Positions 7,050 to 15,681 of a stretch of 33,027 nt of DNA are shown piece by piece. Position 1 is the stretch's first letter. Each line of letters opens with the position of its first letter. Location of the stretch: positions 1-33,027 of the forward strand of contig CAJOEX010000015.1 of assembly GCA_905233415.1 (NCBI GenBank), written 5' to 3'. Source of the stretch: Paludibacteraceae bacterium (GTDB lineage: Bacteria; Bacteroidota; Bacteroidia; Bacteroidales; Paludibacteraceae). The notes under the pieces are model-generated. The model saw only the letters and a list, made by a program, of their open reading frames with translations. It ran no database searches and was not told the DNA's origin. A program made the translations under genes and the position numbers.

Positions 7050-9668
7050 ATGGACTCAAAGTATAACCCGAGTGAGATTGAAGCCAAGTGGTACCAATAC
7101 TGGCTTGAGAATAAATTGTTTCACAGCGAAGTAGATAACGCGCGCGAACCATATACCATTGTTATTCCGCCTCCGAATGTGACAGGCGTGCTGCACATGG
7201 GCCACGTGTTGAACGAAACGATTCAGGACGTGCTGGTTCGCCGTGCACGGTTGGAAGGCAAAAACGCCTGCTGGGTTCCCGGCACAGACCACGCTTCGAT
7301 TGCAACGGAAGCCAAAGTCATCAAACGCCTCAAGGAACAAGGCATCAACAAATCCGATTTGACCCGTGAGGAGTTTCTCAAACACGCTTGGGCGTGGACG
7401 GACGAACACGGCGGCATCATCCTCAAACAACTGCGCAAACTGGGTTGCTCCTGCGATTGGGACAGAACCGCCTTTACCATGGACGAAACCCGCAGCAAAG
7501 CGGTAATCAAAGTGTTCTGCGACCTCTACAAGAAAGGCTTGATTTATCGCGGTTTGCGCATGGTGAACTGGGACCCTGAACGGCAGACTGCCCTTTCGGA
7601 TGAGGAGGTTATTTATCATGACGAGCACTCAAAGTTCTACTACCTGCGCTATGCGGTAGTCGAAGAACCCGGCAAGTATGCGATTGTGGCAACTACCCGT
7701 CCGGAAACGATTTTCGGCGATATAGCCGTCTGCATCAACCCAAAAGAGGAAAAGAACCAGTGGCTGAAGGGCAAACACGTGGTTGTTCCGGGTGTAGGAC
7801 GCGTGATTCCGATTATTGAGGACAGATATGTGGAAATCGGTTTCGGAACAGGCTGTCTGAAAGTAACGCCCGCACACGATGCCAACGACTACATGTTGGG
7901 GCAAATTCACAATCTGAAGTCGATTGATATCTTCACACCGGACGCACATTTGAATATGGACACAATGGAAGAGGAGTTGCAGCCGAATGTGCGCAAATAT
8001 CACGGTATGGACCGTTTCGACTGCCGCAAAGCCATCGTGGAAGACCTCAAAGTACTGAACCTTGTGGAGAAAATCGAAGACTACGACAACAAAGTCGGCT
8101 ATTCGGAACGTACAAATGTGCCTATTGAGCCGCGGTTGAGTCTGCAATGGTTCATACGTATGCAGCACTTCGCAGACATAGCTTTGCCGCCGGTAATGAA
8201 CGATGAGATTGAGTTTTATCCCACCAAATACAAAAACACCTACCGCAACTGGCTCGAAAACATCAAAGACTGGTGCATCAGCCGCCAATTATGGTGGGGA
8301 CATCGTATTCCCGCGTACTACGATGCAGCTATTCTCGCCGAAACCGGTTTGGAAAACTATCCCGCCGACAAGATTATCGTCAGCGAAACCGCTCCCGAAG
8401 GCAATTATGTGCAAGATGAAGGAGCCCTTGACACATGGTTCAGTTCGTGGCTGTGGCCCATCAGCCTGTTCGACGGTATCGAGCATCCGGACAACAAAGA
8501 GCTTCAGTACTACTACCCGACCGCTGACCTTGTTACCGGTCCGGATATTATCTTCTTCTGGGTGGCACGCATGATTATGGCAGGCTATGAATACGTGGGC
8601 AAGATGCCGTTCAAACACGTCTATTTCACAGGCATTGTGCGCGACAAACTCGGTCGCAAGATGTCCAAGTCGCTCGGCAACAGTCCTGACCCGTTGGATT
8701 TGATTGAGCGTTTCGGTGCTGACGGCGTGCGTATGGGTATATTGCTCTCGGCACCTGCCGGAAACGATATCCTCTATGATGATGCATTGTGCGAGCAGGG
8801 ACGCAACTTCTGCAACAAGATTTGGAACTGCTTCCGTATGATAAAAGGTCTGGAAGTCAAAGACTTCGACCAACCCGCCACCAGCAAAACCGCTACGGAG
8901 TGGTTCGCTGCCAAACTGGCGGAGCAGAGTGCCGAAGTGGCTGACCTCCTGCACAAATACCGTTTGAGCGAAGCGCTGATGGCAATCTATAAACTCTACT
9001 GCGACGAGTTCTCCGGCTGGTATTTGGAAATGGTGAAACCCGCTTACCAACAGCCAATTGACCGCACGACCTACGAGCGGACACTGGCGTTCTTTGACGA
9101 AATGCTGCGCCTGCTGCATCCGTTCATGCCGTTTATCACAGAGGAATTGTGGCAGAATCTCGCCGAACGCAAAGAAGGCGAATCGATTATGACCAGCCGA
9201 CTAAACAATCTCGGCGGCGCAAGCAACTCGGAAATTCTGGCACAAATAGAAGAAATCAAGGAAATTATCACCGGTGTGCGTAATGTCCGTGCATCAAAGA
9301 ACATCCCGCCGAAAGAGAATCTGACGCTTGTCAGCCCGAAGGCATTAAATGAATTGGTGGGCAAACTCGCCAATTGCGAAATTGTTATCAGCGCAGAAAA
9401 GGAAGCCGGAAGTGCATGTTTCATTGTGGGTACTACAGAGTATTCCGTGCCGTTGGATAAGTTTATCAACGTCGATGAGGAATTAAAGAAACTCGAAGCA
9501 GACCTCGCACACCAAGAGGGCTTCCTGCGCGGTGTAATGGCAAAACTGAACAACGAGCGCTTTGTGGCAAACGCCAAACCTGAAGTCGTTGAACTCGAAC
9601 GCAAGAAGAAAGCCGATGCCGAACAGCGTATTGCAACGCTGAAAGCCAATATCGCTGCCCTAAGTTAG
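7050..9668 (+). CDS. valS: valyl-tRNA synthetase
   Basis: It charges tRNA-Val with valine and edits mischarged threonine. The 872-residue length fits the bacterial enzyme. The class I signatures are present: [15 protein letters not shown] (HIGH-type motif, about residues 41-55), and KMSKSLGN near residue 536. The editing domain lies between them ([11 protein letters not shown] near residue 215). [10 protein letters not shown] and [10 protein letters not shown] follow, then the anticodon-binding helical domain. The C-terminus is a short coiled coil ([16 protein letters not shown] to the end), the usual ValS tRNA-binding arm. The stop TAG at 9666 is followed at once by an 11-base tandem repeat. 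Confidence 0.97.
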   Translation: MDSKYNPSEIEAKWYQYWLENKLFHSEVDNAREPYTIVIPPPNVTGVLHMGHVLNETIQDVLVRRARLEGKNACWVPGTDHASIATEAKVIKRLKEQGINKSDLTREEFLKHAWAWTDEHGGIILKQLRKLGCSCDWDRTAFTMDETRSKAVIKVFCDLYKKGLIYRGLRMVNWDPERQTALSDEEVIYHDEHSKFYYLRYAVVEEPGKYAIVATTRPETIFGDIAVCINPKEEKNQWLKGKHVVVPGVGRVIPIIEDRYVEIGFGTGCLKVTPAHDANDYMLGQIHNLKSIDIFTPDAHLNMDTMEEELQPNVRKYHGMDRFDCRKAIVEDLKVLNLVEKIEDYDNKVGYSERTNVPIEPRLSLQWFIRMQHFADIALPPVMNDEIEFYPTKYKNTYRNWLENIKDWCISRQLWWGHRIPAYYDAAILAETGLENYPADKIIVSETAPEGNYVQDEGALDTWFSSWLWPISLFDGIEHPDNKELQYYYPTADLVTGPDIIFFWVARMIMAGYEYVGKMPFKHVYFTGIVRDKLGRKMSKSLGNSPDPLDLIERFGADGVRMGILLSAPAGNDILYDDALCEQGRNFCNKIWNCFRMIKGLEVKDFDQPATSKTATEWFAAKLAEQSAEVADLLHKYRLSEALMAIYKLYCDEFSGWYLEMVKPAYQQPIDRTTYERTLAFFDEMLRLLHPFMPFITEELWQNLAERKEGESIMTSRLNNLGGASNSEILAQIEEIKEIITGVRNVRASKNIPPKENLTLVSPKALNELVGKLANCEIVISAEKEAGSACFIVGTTEYSVPLDKFINVDEELKKLEADLAHQEGFLRGVMAKLNNERFVANAKPEVVELERKKKADAEQRIATLKANIAALS

Positions 9669-9693
9669 TTATTAGTTAGATATTAGTTAGATA
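9661..9693 (+). repeat. 11-base tandem repeats at the valS end
   Basis: Two full units of ATTAGTTAGAT preceded by a partial one, beginning in the last valS codons and filling most of the gap to the next gene. Confidence 0.75.
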
Positions 9694-9715
9694 CTACACT
9701 ACCATCAAGCAGCCA

Positions 9716-10696
9716 TTGAACATACTTGGTCCTTGTGCCGCAGAATCGGAAGAACAGCTTCTCCGCATCGCACAGCGTATCTCGCGCGTCTCTCGCGCGT
9801 CTCTGACCATCTTCCGTGCCGGCGTTTGGAAACCACGCACTTCCCCGGACACGTTTCAGGGCGTTGGCGATATTGGTTTGAAATGGCTGCAACGGGTAAA
9901 AGCCGAATATAATCTGCCTGTCGCCACAGAAGTTTCCACACCGGAACAGGTTCAAAAAGCACTTGCAGCGGGCATAGACTATCTCTGGCTCGGTGCACGC
10001 ACTTCCGCCAACCCGATTCTCGTACAAGCAATCGCGGACGAAATTGCGAAAGGTTCGCCTAAAGGGGTGTTGATAAAAAATCCCGTAAACGAAGACGCAG
10101 ACTTGTGGATTGGCAACATCCAACGACTGACTACCAATTGCCAACGACCCGTTTATGCTGTTCACCGCGGCTGCAACCATCATCCTTGCTGGGCAATGGC
10201 ATATCAGTTACGCAAGAAACTGCCTGAAGTCCCGTTGTTGCTTGACCCGAGTCACATGAGCGGTGATGCAGGTAAAGTGGCGGAGTTATGCAGCATTGCT
10301 GACGAACTGGCTTACGACGGACTCATGATAGAAGTACATGACCGCCCGCAAGAGGCGCTTTCCGATGCCAAACAACAGATTACGCCCGATGAATTGGAGC
10401 AAATCATGCTGCAATCATCCAATGGTCAATCGTCCAATGGTCAATTAACCTGGCTTCGCCGCATGATGGACGAAGTGGATGATACATTATGGGAAACCAT
10501 TGCCCGACGCATGAACGTCAGCCGTCAAATCGGCGAATACAAAAAAGCAAACGGCATAGAGGTGGTACAACCTACACGGTTTGAAGAAATTAAGACCAAG
10601 CGGCTTGCTTGGGCGACAGAACATAACCTGAGCGAAGAATCTGTCCGGGAGCTATTGGAAACACTTCACCGTGAGAGCATCCGGCAGCAGCAATAA
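9716..10696 (+). CDS. bifunctional DAHP synthase / chorismate mutase (type II)
   Basis: DAHP synthase starts the shikimate pathway from PEP and erythrose-4-phosphate; chorismate mutase makes prephenate for Phe and Tyr. The N-terminal synthase (about residues 1-235) shows GPCAAES, FRAGVWKPRTSP, ATEVSTPEQV, LGARTSANP, LIKNPVNEDADLWIGN, VHRGC and LLLDPSHMSGD. The C-terminal mutase (about 245-326) shows LRRMMDEVDDTLWETIARRM and IGEYKK. No ATG is in a suitable place: the only visible start is TTG at 9716, and the frame is open back to 9680, so the true start is uncertain and about 15 N-terminal residues usual in the family are missing. The linker contains SSNGQ twice, from a 15-base repeat (10418-10445). 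An 11-base tandem duplication at 9781-9802 encodes part of ISRVSRAS. Confidence 0.9.
   Translation: MNILGPCAAESEEQLLRIAQRISRVSRASLTIFRAGVWKPRTSPDTFQGVGDIGLKWLQRVKAEYNLPVATEVSTPEQVQKALAAGIDYLWLGARTSANPILVQAIADEIAKGSPKGVLIKNPVNEDADLWIGNIQRLTTNCQRPVYAVHRGCNHHPCWAMAYQLRKKLPEVPLLLDPSHMSGDAGKVAELCSIADELAYDGLMIEVHDRPQEALSDAKQQITPDELEQIMLQSSNGQSSNGQLTWLRRMMDEVDDTLWETIARRMNVSRQIGEYKKANGIEVVQPTRFEEIKTKRLAWATEHNLSEESVRELLETLHRESIRQQQ
10418..10445 (+). repeat. in-frame 15-base repeat in the DAHP synthase/mutase linker
   Basis: TCCAATGGTCAAT occurs at 10418-10430 and 10433-10445. The period of 15 bases keeps the frame and gives SSNGQ twice in the hinge between the two enzyme domains. Confidence 0.85.
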
Positions 10697-11920
10697 TCAC
10701 GCTATACGAGGCAACAAACGCACTAACGCCAACGTTGCCGCCGTGTCCGTAATCGTATTCCTGTCACCGCGCAAGTGCAGACATTCCGTATAAACGTTTT
10801 TTCTGTTAGCTATCGCAATCCAGACTGTTCCGACCGGTTTTTCCGGCGTTCCGCCGTCCGGTCCTGCAACGCCGGAAGTGGCAATTGCAAAATCCGTATT
10901 CAGCACTTTCATTACCCCAAATGCCATCAGCGCCACCACTTGCTCGCTGACAGCACCATACTTTTCCAAATATTCCCGATTTACTTTGAGCACGTTTTCC
11001 TTCACTTCATTGGAATAGGCAACCACGCTACCTTTGTAGAAAACGGATGAGCCGGCATGTTTGTTGAGCAGCATCGCCAATTTGCCGCCGGTGCAACTCT
11101 CGGCGGTGGCAATCGTTTTGCCAAGCGCTTTCAGTTTCTCCCCGACAAGCACTTCCAACGGCTTGTCCTCTGTCGCAACCAGCCATTGTCGGGTTAACGC
11201 AATCAATTTGCGTTGTTCCGCTTCAACGGTTTCAACCGGCACGCCGTAACCGCTCAAACGCAGCCGAATAGTATGGTTCTTTGGCAAATACGCCAAATGA
11301 ATATTCTCCGGCAAAGCGTTTTCAAAGTCCTCAATATGAATGGCAAGCGCAGACTCCGGAATTCCGCTCACCATAATGGTTCGGTGCGTAATCTGTTCGC
11401 TGCTTTCTTTCTGCAAAACGGGCAGCACCTGTTCGCGCATGGCTGTCTCCATCTCATACGGTACGCCCGGCAGAGAAAACAAATGCTTTCCTTCCAGCGT
11501 CTGCCAGTACATCAACGGCGCCGAGCCGACTCGGTTTGGCAAAACGGTACAATTGTCCGGCACAAGCCATTGGGTTTCCGTAAGGCGGTTCAGCACAGCC
11601 GGCCGGTCCTTGTATAAATTGCGTATATGTGCCTCAACAGACTTGTCGGGCACAAGGTGTCCACCCATCAGTTCACAAAGTACGTGCTTGGTAATATCGT
11701 CCTTCGTGGGACCGAGTCCGCCGGTCGTGATGACCACATCCACCCGCGATAATGCAGCCATAACCGCTGACGCAATATGTGCCGCATCATCGTGCACGGA
11801 CGTAATCTGGTACAATTCGATACCGACCTTGTTCAGTTCTTCCGCCATAAACGCGGAATTGGTGTCAACTACCTGCCCTATCAGCAGTTCGTCGCCTATG
11901 GTAATTATTTCTGCCCGCAT
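10697..11920 (-). CDS. cinA: CinA family protein (ADP-ribose pyrophosphatase-like / nicotinamide-nucleotide amidase)
   Basis: CinA proteins recycle pyridine nucleotides; the C-terminal domain deamidates NMN. The N-terminal molybdopterin-binding-like domain (about residues 1-170) has MRAEIITIGDELLIGQ, TTGGLGPTKDD and FSLPGVPYEM. The C-terminal PncC domain (about 250-407) has ATAESCTGGK, SVVAYSNEVK, YGAVSEQV and TSGVAGPDGG. The start at 11920 (MRAEII) matches the family better than an in-frame ATG at 11932; either one overlaps the end of the DUF3109 gene upstream, by 16 bases in the chosen case. The stop codon touches the stop of the convergent DAHP synthase gene with no base between them. Confidence 0.93.
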   Translation of the reverse strand: MRAEIITIGDELLIGQVVDTNSAFMAEELNKVGIELYQITSVHDDAAHIASAVMAALSRVDVVITTGGLGPTKDDITKHVLCELMGGHLVPDKSVEAHIRNLYKDRPAVLNRLTETQWLVPDNCTVLPNRVGSAPLMYWQTLEGKHLFSLPGVPYEMETAMREQVLPVLQKESSEQITHRTIMVSGIPESALAIHIEDFENALPENIHLAYLPKNHTIRLRLSGYGVPVETVEAEQRKLIALTRQWLVATEDKPLEVLVGEKLKALGKTIATAESCTGGKLAMLLNKHAGSSVFYKGSVVAYSNEVKENVLKVNREYLEKYGAVSEQVVALMAFGVMKVLNTDFAIATSGVAGPDGGTPEKPVGTVWIAIANRKNVYTECLHLRGDRNTITDTAATLALVRLLPRIA

Positions 11921-12489
11921 TGTTTTTTCCATTCTGTGGCGGTTAAATCCAGTTCGTCATACCAAGCCTGCCCGAAACGGCGAATCAGCGGTTCGCGCAG
12001 AAATTTATATAAAGGCATATGCAGTTTTTTGCCGAGTTGCCGTGCACAATGGCAAATATCCCATCGGTGATATTCCACCCCCGTCAAATCACCGACTTTC
12101 GTCAATCGGATTGGATACAAATGACAGGAAACCGGTTTTTTGAAAGCAATCTTGCCCGCATTATATGCTTTCTCAATCAGGCAATAGCACCAGCCGTTGT
12201 GGTCTGTACGGGCAAAGACGCAATCTTTGTCATTGACAATTGAAGTGACTTGTTCTCCGGACGGGTCGAGGTAGGAAATGCCTTGTTTTTCAACCACCTC
12301 GCGGGCTTCTTTGGTCATTTCCGGCAGCAGAATCGGCAGTATAGCCTCCACCTCTTTCACTTCTTCGTCCGAAATCGGAGCTCCCGCATCCCCTTCGATA
12401 CAGCAGCAGCCGCGGCATTTGTCCAGGTCGCAGCAGAACTCTTTTTCAAGCACGTCCAAAGAAACCAATGTGTCTTGTATCAAGAACAT
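11905..12489 (-). CDS. DUF3109 family protein, cysteine-rich
   Basis: A 194-residue protein of the DUF3109 family, related to YkgJ-type proteins proposed to bind iron-sulfur or zinc; the function is not established. The N-terminal cluster CDLDKCRGCCC (residues 19-29) and later cysteines (DKDCVF, GWCYCLIE, PVSCHLYPIR, WDICHCARQL) are the visible signature. It is translationally coupled to mntP upstream through TGATG and overlaps cinA downstream. The order def, mntP, DUF3109, cinA shows a tightly packed operon but does not define a shared pathway. Confidence 0.85.
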   Translation of the reverse strand: MFLIQDTLVSLDVLEKEFCCDLDKCRGCCCIEGDAGAPISDEEVKEVEAILPILLPEMTKEAREVVEKQGISYLDPSGEQVTSIVNDKDCVFARTDHNGWCYCLIEKAYNAGKIAFKKPVSCHLYPIRLTKVGDLTGVEYHRWDICHCARQLGKKLHMPLYKFLREPLIRRFGQAWYDELDLTATEWKKQCGQK

Positions 12490-13061
12490 CAGAGCAACAC
12501 TCCTTCAATGAAGATTTTAATGCCTATTCCGACAAGAATCAAGCCTCCGACCAGTTCAGGATGTACAGGCAGCAGTTTCTTTGACTCCGAACCTATCTGG
12601 CAACCGGCTATGGAGAAAGCGAAACTGACAATCGCAATCAGAAATACTCCCATCCACAAATAGTCCGGATAAGGAATAAAGACAATGCCTGTCGCCAAAG
12701 CATCAATGGATGTTGCAACAGCCATCAACAGCAGATACCGCAAGGTCCAATTGGCTTTGTGCGGCTTGTCCTCGTTCTTCTCCCGCGCCGCTTCAACAAT
12801 CATTTTGCCCCCGATAAAAGCCAGCAATAGCATAGCTATCCACGGCGCATAAGTGGCAAAAAAGTTCGTGAACAAACTGCCAGCATAATAGCCGATTAAG
12901 GGCATTCCCCCCTGAAACAGTCCGAACAGAAAAGCCATCAGAAAGATTTTCCGCCACATTCTGTAGTCATGCACATCGGTATCCAACCCTTGCGCCACAC
13001 TGACGGCGAAACAGTCCATTGCCAGACCGATTGCCATCAATAATATCGTCATCAAATCCAT
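12489..13061 (-). CDS. mntP: manganese efflux pump MntP
   Basis: It exports excess Mn(II) across the inner membrane. The 190-residue length and about six membrane helices match MntP (YebN). The two inverted half-motifs are visible: GLAMDCFAVSVAQGL near residue 12 and ATSIDALATGIVF near residue 117, each with the aspartate expected in the metal pathway. It starts on the last bases of the def stop (TAATG) and its own TGA overlaps the next ATG. No Mn riboswitch was recognised upstream of the operon. Confidence 0.92.
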   Translation of the reverse strand: MDLMTILLMAIGLAMDCFAVSVAQGLDTDVHDYRMWRKIFLMAFLFGLFQGGMPLIGYYAGSLFTNFFATYAPWIAMLLLAFIGGKMIVEAAREKNEDKPHKANWTLRYLLLMAVATSIDALATGIVFIPYPDYLWMGVFLIAIVSFAFSIAGCQIGSESKKLLPVHPELVGGLILVGIGIKIFIEGVLL

Positions 13062-13609
13062 TAGTGCTTGTATTTATACCGTGCGCCGGTTTTTCCTTTG
13101 GCGATATTGGTCAGTTTGCCTTTGACGAACGTCTTGCGGATAGGCGAAATGCGGTCGGTGAATACATGGGCTTCCAAATGGTCATACTCATGCTGCACGA
13201 TACGCGCTTTGAAGTCGGTAAAGGTATCTTCATGCCACTTGAAATCGGCATCCTGATAACGGATGGTAATGGTTTTCGGGCGAATCACATTCTCCGAAAT
13301 ACCCGGCAAGGAAAGACACCCCTCACTGTATGTGGACGTTTCGTCGGAAGCCTCAATGATTTCTGGGTTGATGAATGTCTGCTTGAAGTCCACGCACTCA
13401 GGATAGTCTTCGCCAAGTTCAGATCCATCGACAATGAACAGCCGCAGAGACTTGCCTATTTGCGGTGCGGCAAGACCGCAGCCTTCAGCGGCTGTCAGCG
13501 TCTCCTGCATATCGGCTACAAGCTGTTTGACATCTATGCTGCCCGGCTCGACATCTTCCGTCGGCTTCCGCAGCACCGGCTGTCCGTATAGGTAAATTGG
13601 AAGTACCAT
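13061..13609 (-). CDS. def: peptide deformylase
   Basis: It removes the N-formyl group from new proteins. The 182-residue protein has all three family motifs: GCGLAAPQIG (about residues 43-52), EGCLSLPG with the metal-ligand cysteine (about residue 95), and QHEYDHLEAHVF with the two histidines and catalytic glutamate (about residue 138). In the last motif alanine stands where glycine is usual (LEAHVF for LEGHVF), a mild change. It is the first gene of the operon def, mntP, DUF3109, cinA, with a promoter at 13654-13685 and a repeat-rich leader of about 40 bases. Confidence 0.96.
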   Translation of the reverse strand: MVLPIYLYGQPVLRKPTEDVEPGSIDVKQLVADMQETLTAAEGCGLAAPQIGKSLRLFIVDGSELGEDYPECVDFKQTFINPEIIEASDETSTYSEGCLSLPGISENVIRPKTITIRYQDADFKWHEDTFTDFKARIVQHEYDHLEAHVFTDRISPIRKTFVKGKLTNIAKGKTGARYKYKH

Positions 13610-13611
13610 GT

Positions 13612-13645
13612 TGATTTACGATTTAACGATTTACGATTTTATCAT
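13612..13645. repeat. short degenerate repeats in the def leader
   Basis: GATTTAC and GATTTAAC units alternate about four times between the def start codon and its promoter. The same style of repeat occurs upstream of kdsB on the opposite strand. Confidence 0.6.
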
Positions 13646-13653
13646 TTAGCCTG

Positions 13654-13685
13654 CAAAAGTACTGTTTTTTTTTGAGATACACAAA
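13654..13685 (-). promoter_or_regulatory. Bacteroidetes-type promoter of the def operon
   Basis: On the minus strand: TTTG (13685-13682), a 20-base spacer containing nine A, and TACTTTTG (13661-13654). It lies 45 bases upstream of the def ATG. Confidence 0.75.
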
Positions 13686-13911
13686 TAAAAGTGCAAGATT
13701 GCCGCAGTTTTATATATTTTAGCCTCTAACCAATAGCCTTTCGCCAATCTTCTCTCGGGGATAGCGTAGCATGTTACGTAGCACTTTACGAAAGCTCTGC
13801 TTTCAGTCGTGCGAGTATCAATGTAAGCGAATCGTAGCATTACGGGACTTCCACGAGACTTCGTCAGCCCTTCGTATTTGGCGATTTTTCCTTCCCCTTA
13901 TATCACTTTTG

Positions 13912-13974
13912 CAATTGTTCCACGTCCGAACGGTCACCGGTACGTCACCGAAGGGTGACCGTGTGGAACAATTG
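13912..13974. repeat. compound hairpin, 12-bp outer stem and 8-bp inner stem
   Basis: CAATTGTTCCAC (13912-13923) pairs perfectly with GTGGAACAATTG (13963-13974). Inside, CGGTCACC (13931-13938) pairs perfectly with GGTGACCG (13954-13961). The internal loop is lopsided, seven bases on one side and one on the other. The apical loop contains a further GTCACCG. Confidence 0.85.
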
Positions 13975-14085
13975 GCATTTTTGCCATTTTTCTATATTTT
14001 GTCTTCTGTCCCGGAGAGACAAAATTCCCCAATCCAAGACCTTTCCAAAACCCTTAGCCGTAGACAGGACCACCACGCGACCACC

Positions 14086-14121
14086 ACGCGACCACAATGG
14101 GCTATCGGAAAACCCCGCAAA
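14086..14121. repeat. dispersed 36-base intergenic repeat, copy 2
   Basis: Counterpart of 1759-1794, about 30 of 36 bases identical. It sits in non-coding DNA, about 35 bases before the terminator hairpin of the minus-strand operon. Confidence 0.6.
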
Positions 14122-14155
14122 TTCTATCGAAAAAGAATTTGACTCTTCAATAAAA

Positions 14156-14183
14156 TCTCCGCTTGCGGTGGGGCAAGCGGAGA
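14156..14183 (-). terminator. terminator of the envelope operon
   Basis: An 11-bp perfect stem (TCTCCGCTTGC facing GCAAGCGGAGA) with a six-base loop. On the minus strand it is followed by a short T-rich stretch (TTTTATT). It lies 46 bases after the last gene of the operon. Confidence 0.7.
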
Positions 14184-14228
14184 CATAAATGGTTTTAAAA
14201 TGGTTCCACTATTCAATTAGTCATCAGC

Positions 14229-14608
14229 CTATTGTTGTATTTGCTGTTTGATTATGTCGCTTAGTTTTGGCACGAGATATTTATATGCTTCTATTGCAGC
14301 ACTCTCGTAGTTGCGAAAAGCCCCTCCTTTTTCGCTGAATTGCTTCTTGCAAACTACTTTTCTTGAGATACATTCTTGTATAACCAATTGTGCATCAGCA
14401 TATGCAAAATACGTAATTATGCCTCCAAGTTCTTGCTTTGTGTGTTCACGAGTTTCTACTGTAATTAGAATCTCCCAATCTGCGACATTTGAACTATCTA
14501 CGAATGACACATCATCATTTGAGATGTTGCTGATAATATCTTTGCAGAATTGAGTGTTAATACTATAAAGACACCCCAAAATAGTAATCTGAATTTAAAT
14601 CTCTTCAT
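14229..14608 (-). pseudogene. small exported protein gene with signal peptide in a different frame
   Basis: The main frame (14229-14579) has no ATG start, only TTG at 14579, and its frame is closed upstream at 14597. A second frame starts at ATG 14608, 29 bases after the previous gene's stop, and reads MKRFKFRLLFWGVFIVLTLNSA, a good signal peptide, then runs out of frame. The natural reading is one exported protein of about 125 residues with a one-base shift between the two parts, near TTTTGGGG or shortly after it. The main-frame part (FCKDIISNISNDD, EILITVETREHTKQELGG, the QFSEKGG region) is not recognised. Mutation, sequencing error or recoding are all possible. It is the last gene of an AT-rich operon. 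Confidence 0.55.
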
Positions 14609-14637
14609 GCGAAAAAAGTGCTGTGTTTTAGAAGTAA

Positions 14638-15570
14638 CTAACGAACTAAACGGATAGAATAACCAAAACAACGAATGTTATGACCGAGATCCTTGCCGCC
14701 CGTATTGAAGTATAATCTCCAAGCAGCATCAGATCCAAATAGTGAAGATGCCCAATAATAACCATAGGTACCCTTATAATACTCTGAACCACTACAAAGA
14801 CTATAGCCTTCTGCAGGAAGGAACAAAGACTCGCGACTTGGACCAACTACTAAATAACCATTATCTTTCCATGTCCATATACATAAGTTTAATAATTCTT
14901 CCCATTGATTTTTTGTAGGCAGATTGCGTCCATAGAACAGAGTTGCTTGTTCATAATTCAGTAAACCATCATCTTCGTTTTTTGATTTCCATAGCGTTCC
15001 ACTGGGTAATCCTAAATCAATATAGACAGCAGTCTCATTCGAAGGAATGCTAATTTTTGAACTTTTACTTATAGGTTGTTGAGAGGGTGAACTTTTTAAA
15101 TCCCCAAGCATTTCTTTGGCAAGTGCGTTACATGGACTTTGTAATGTACTATAATCCCCATCCATTACATTAGCGAACTGAGTTGCAGGGTTAGTCATTT
15201 GACCTGTTTCTATATTTACCAAATAAGACTCAATATACAGCTGAGTTCCATCTTTGGTTACTGTAGATACACAGATATATTGCGCCCCTGTCATTATACC
15301 GACTCGTTTACGTTGCTCATCATCAACTAGACCTGAACGTTGGAAACCGTGTTCTTTCAGCATTGCATCCACATCAGTACGTGTCAGTACTTGAAAATTT
15401 GATTGCCAACCAAGAGCTTTGCGTAATTCACCGCGTATCATATTGAGTTCTATTGGTTTGCAGGGGTCAGAGCCTTTGGAAACGCATGGCTGTAATAAAG
15501 CGATCTTTAATTCTTCAGCATAAGTCATTACTGCAAATAAGCAGAATAGAACAAGAAAAAACTTCTTCAT
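14638..15570 (-). CDS. exported protein: CsgG/LpoB-like N-terminus plus FISUMP-like C-terminus
   Basis: A 310-residue protein with a signal peptide (MKKFFLVLFCLFAVMTYAEE). Residues about 20-150 (LKIALLQPC, VLTRTDVDAMLKEHGFQRSG, GIMTGAQYICVSTVTKDG, YLVNIETGQM) resemble the alpha/beta domain of CsgG and LpoB, periplasmic or outer-membrane-attached proteins. Residues about 178-310 (YIDLGLPSGTLWKSKN, LPTKNQWEELL, YYWASS, YSIRLVR) match the FISUMP-type domain common in surface proteins of Bacteroidetes and Fibrobacter. No lipobox is seen. Role unknown; it follows the PEGA protein by 111 bases and precedes the small frameshifted gene. The region is poorer in GC than the genes around it. Confidence 0.75.
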   Translation of the reverse strand: MKKFFLVLFCLFAVMTYAEELKIALLQPCVSKGSDPCKPIELNMIRGELRKALGWQSNFQVLTRTDVDAMLKEHGFQRSGLVDDEQRKRVGIMTGAQYICVSTVTKDGTQLYIESYLVNIETGQMTNPATQFANVMDGDYSTLQSPCNALAKEMLGDLKSSPSQQPISKSSKISIPSNETAVYIDLGLPSGTLWKSKNEDDGLLNYEQATLFYGRNLPTKNQWEELLNLCIWTWKDNGYLVVGPSRESLFLPAEGYSLCSGSEYYKGTYGYYWASSLFGSDAAWRLYFNTGGKDLGHNIRCFGYSIRLVR

Positions 15571-15681
15571 AAAGATAATGTTGAATAGGCGCTAAAAAAT
15601 AAGTGTATATCAAATGCTTTAAAATGGTGAGCCAAATTTATTGACACACCTTATATATACGTATTGTAATAAGAAAAACGA

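Larger units (their letters stand above)
13690..14155. other. non-coding stretch between the def operon and the envelope operon
   Basis: No convincing gene on either strand; the open frames have no recognisable domain and cover repeats. It contains the compound hairpin at 13912-13974 and the dispersed repeat at 14086-14121, which is preceded by a short tandem of ACCACGCG. Confidence 0.55.

Noticed and set aside
13646..13840. Open frame on the minus strand upstream of def
   Set aside because: It overlaps the def promoter, has no recognisable domain and no start context.
13955..14188. Open frames on the plus strand after 13770
   Set aside because: They run through the hairpin, the dispersed repeat and the terminator, with low-complexity, non-protein-like translation.
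15633..15640. Minus-strand -7 box (TAAATTTG) upstream of the CsgG-like gene
   Set aside because: No TTTG -33 element lies at the expected distance, so it is not called as a promoter.
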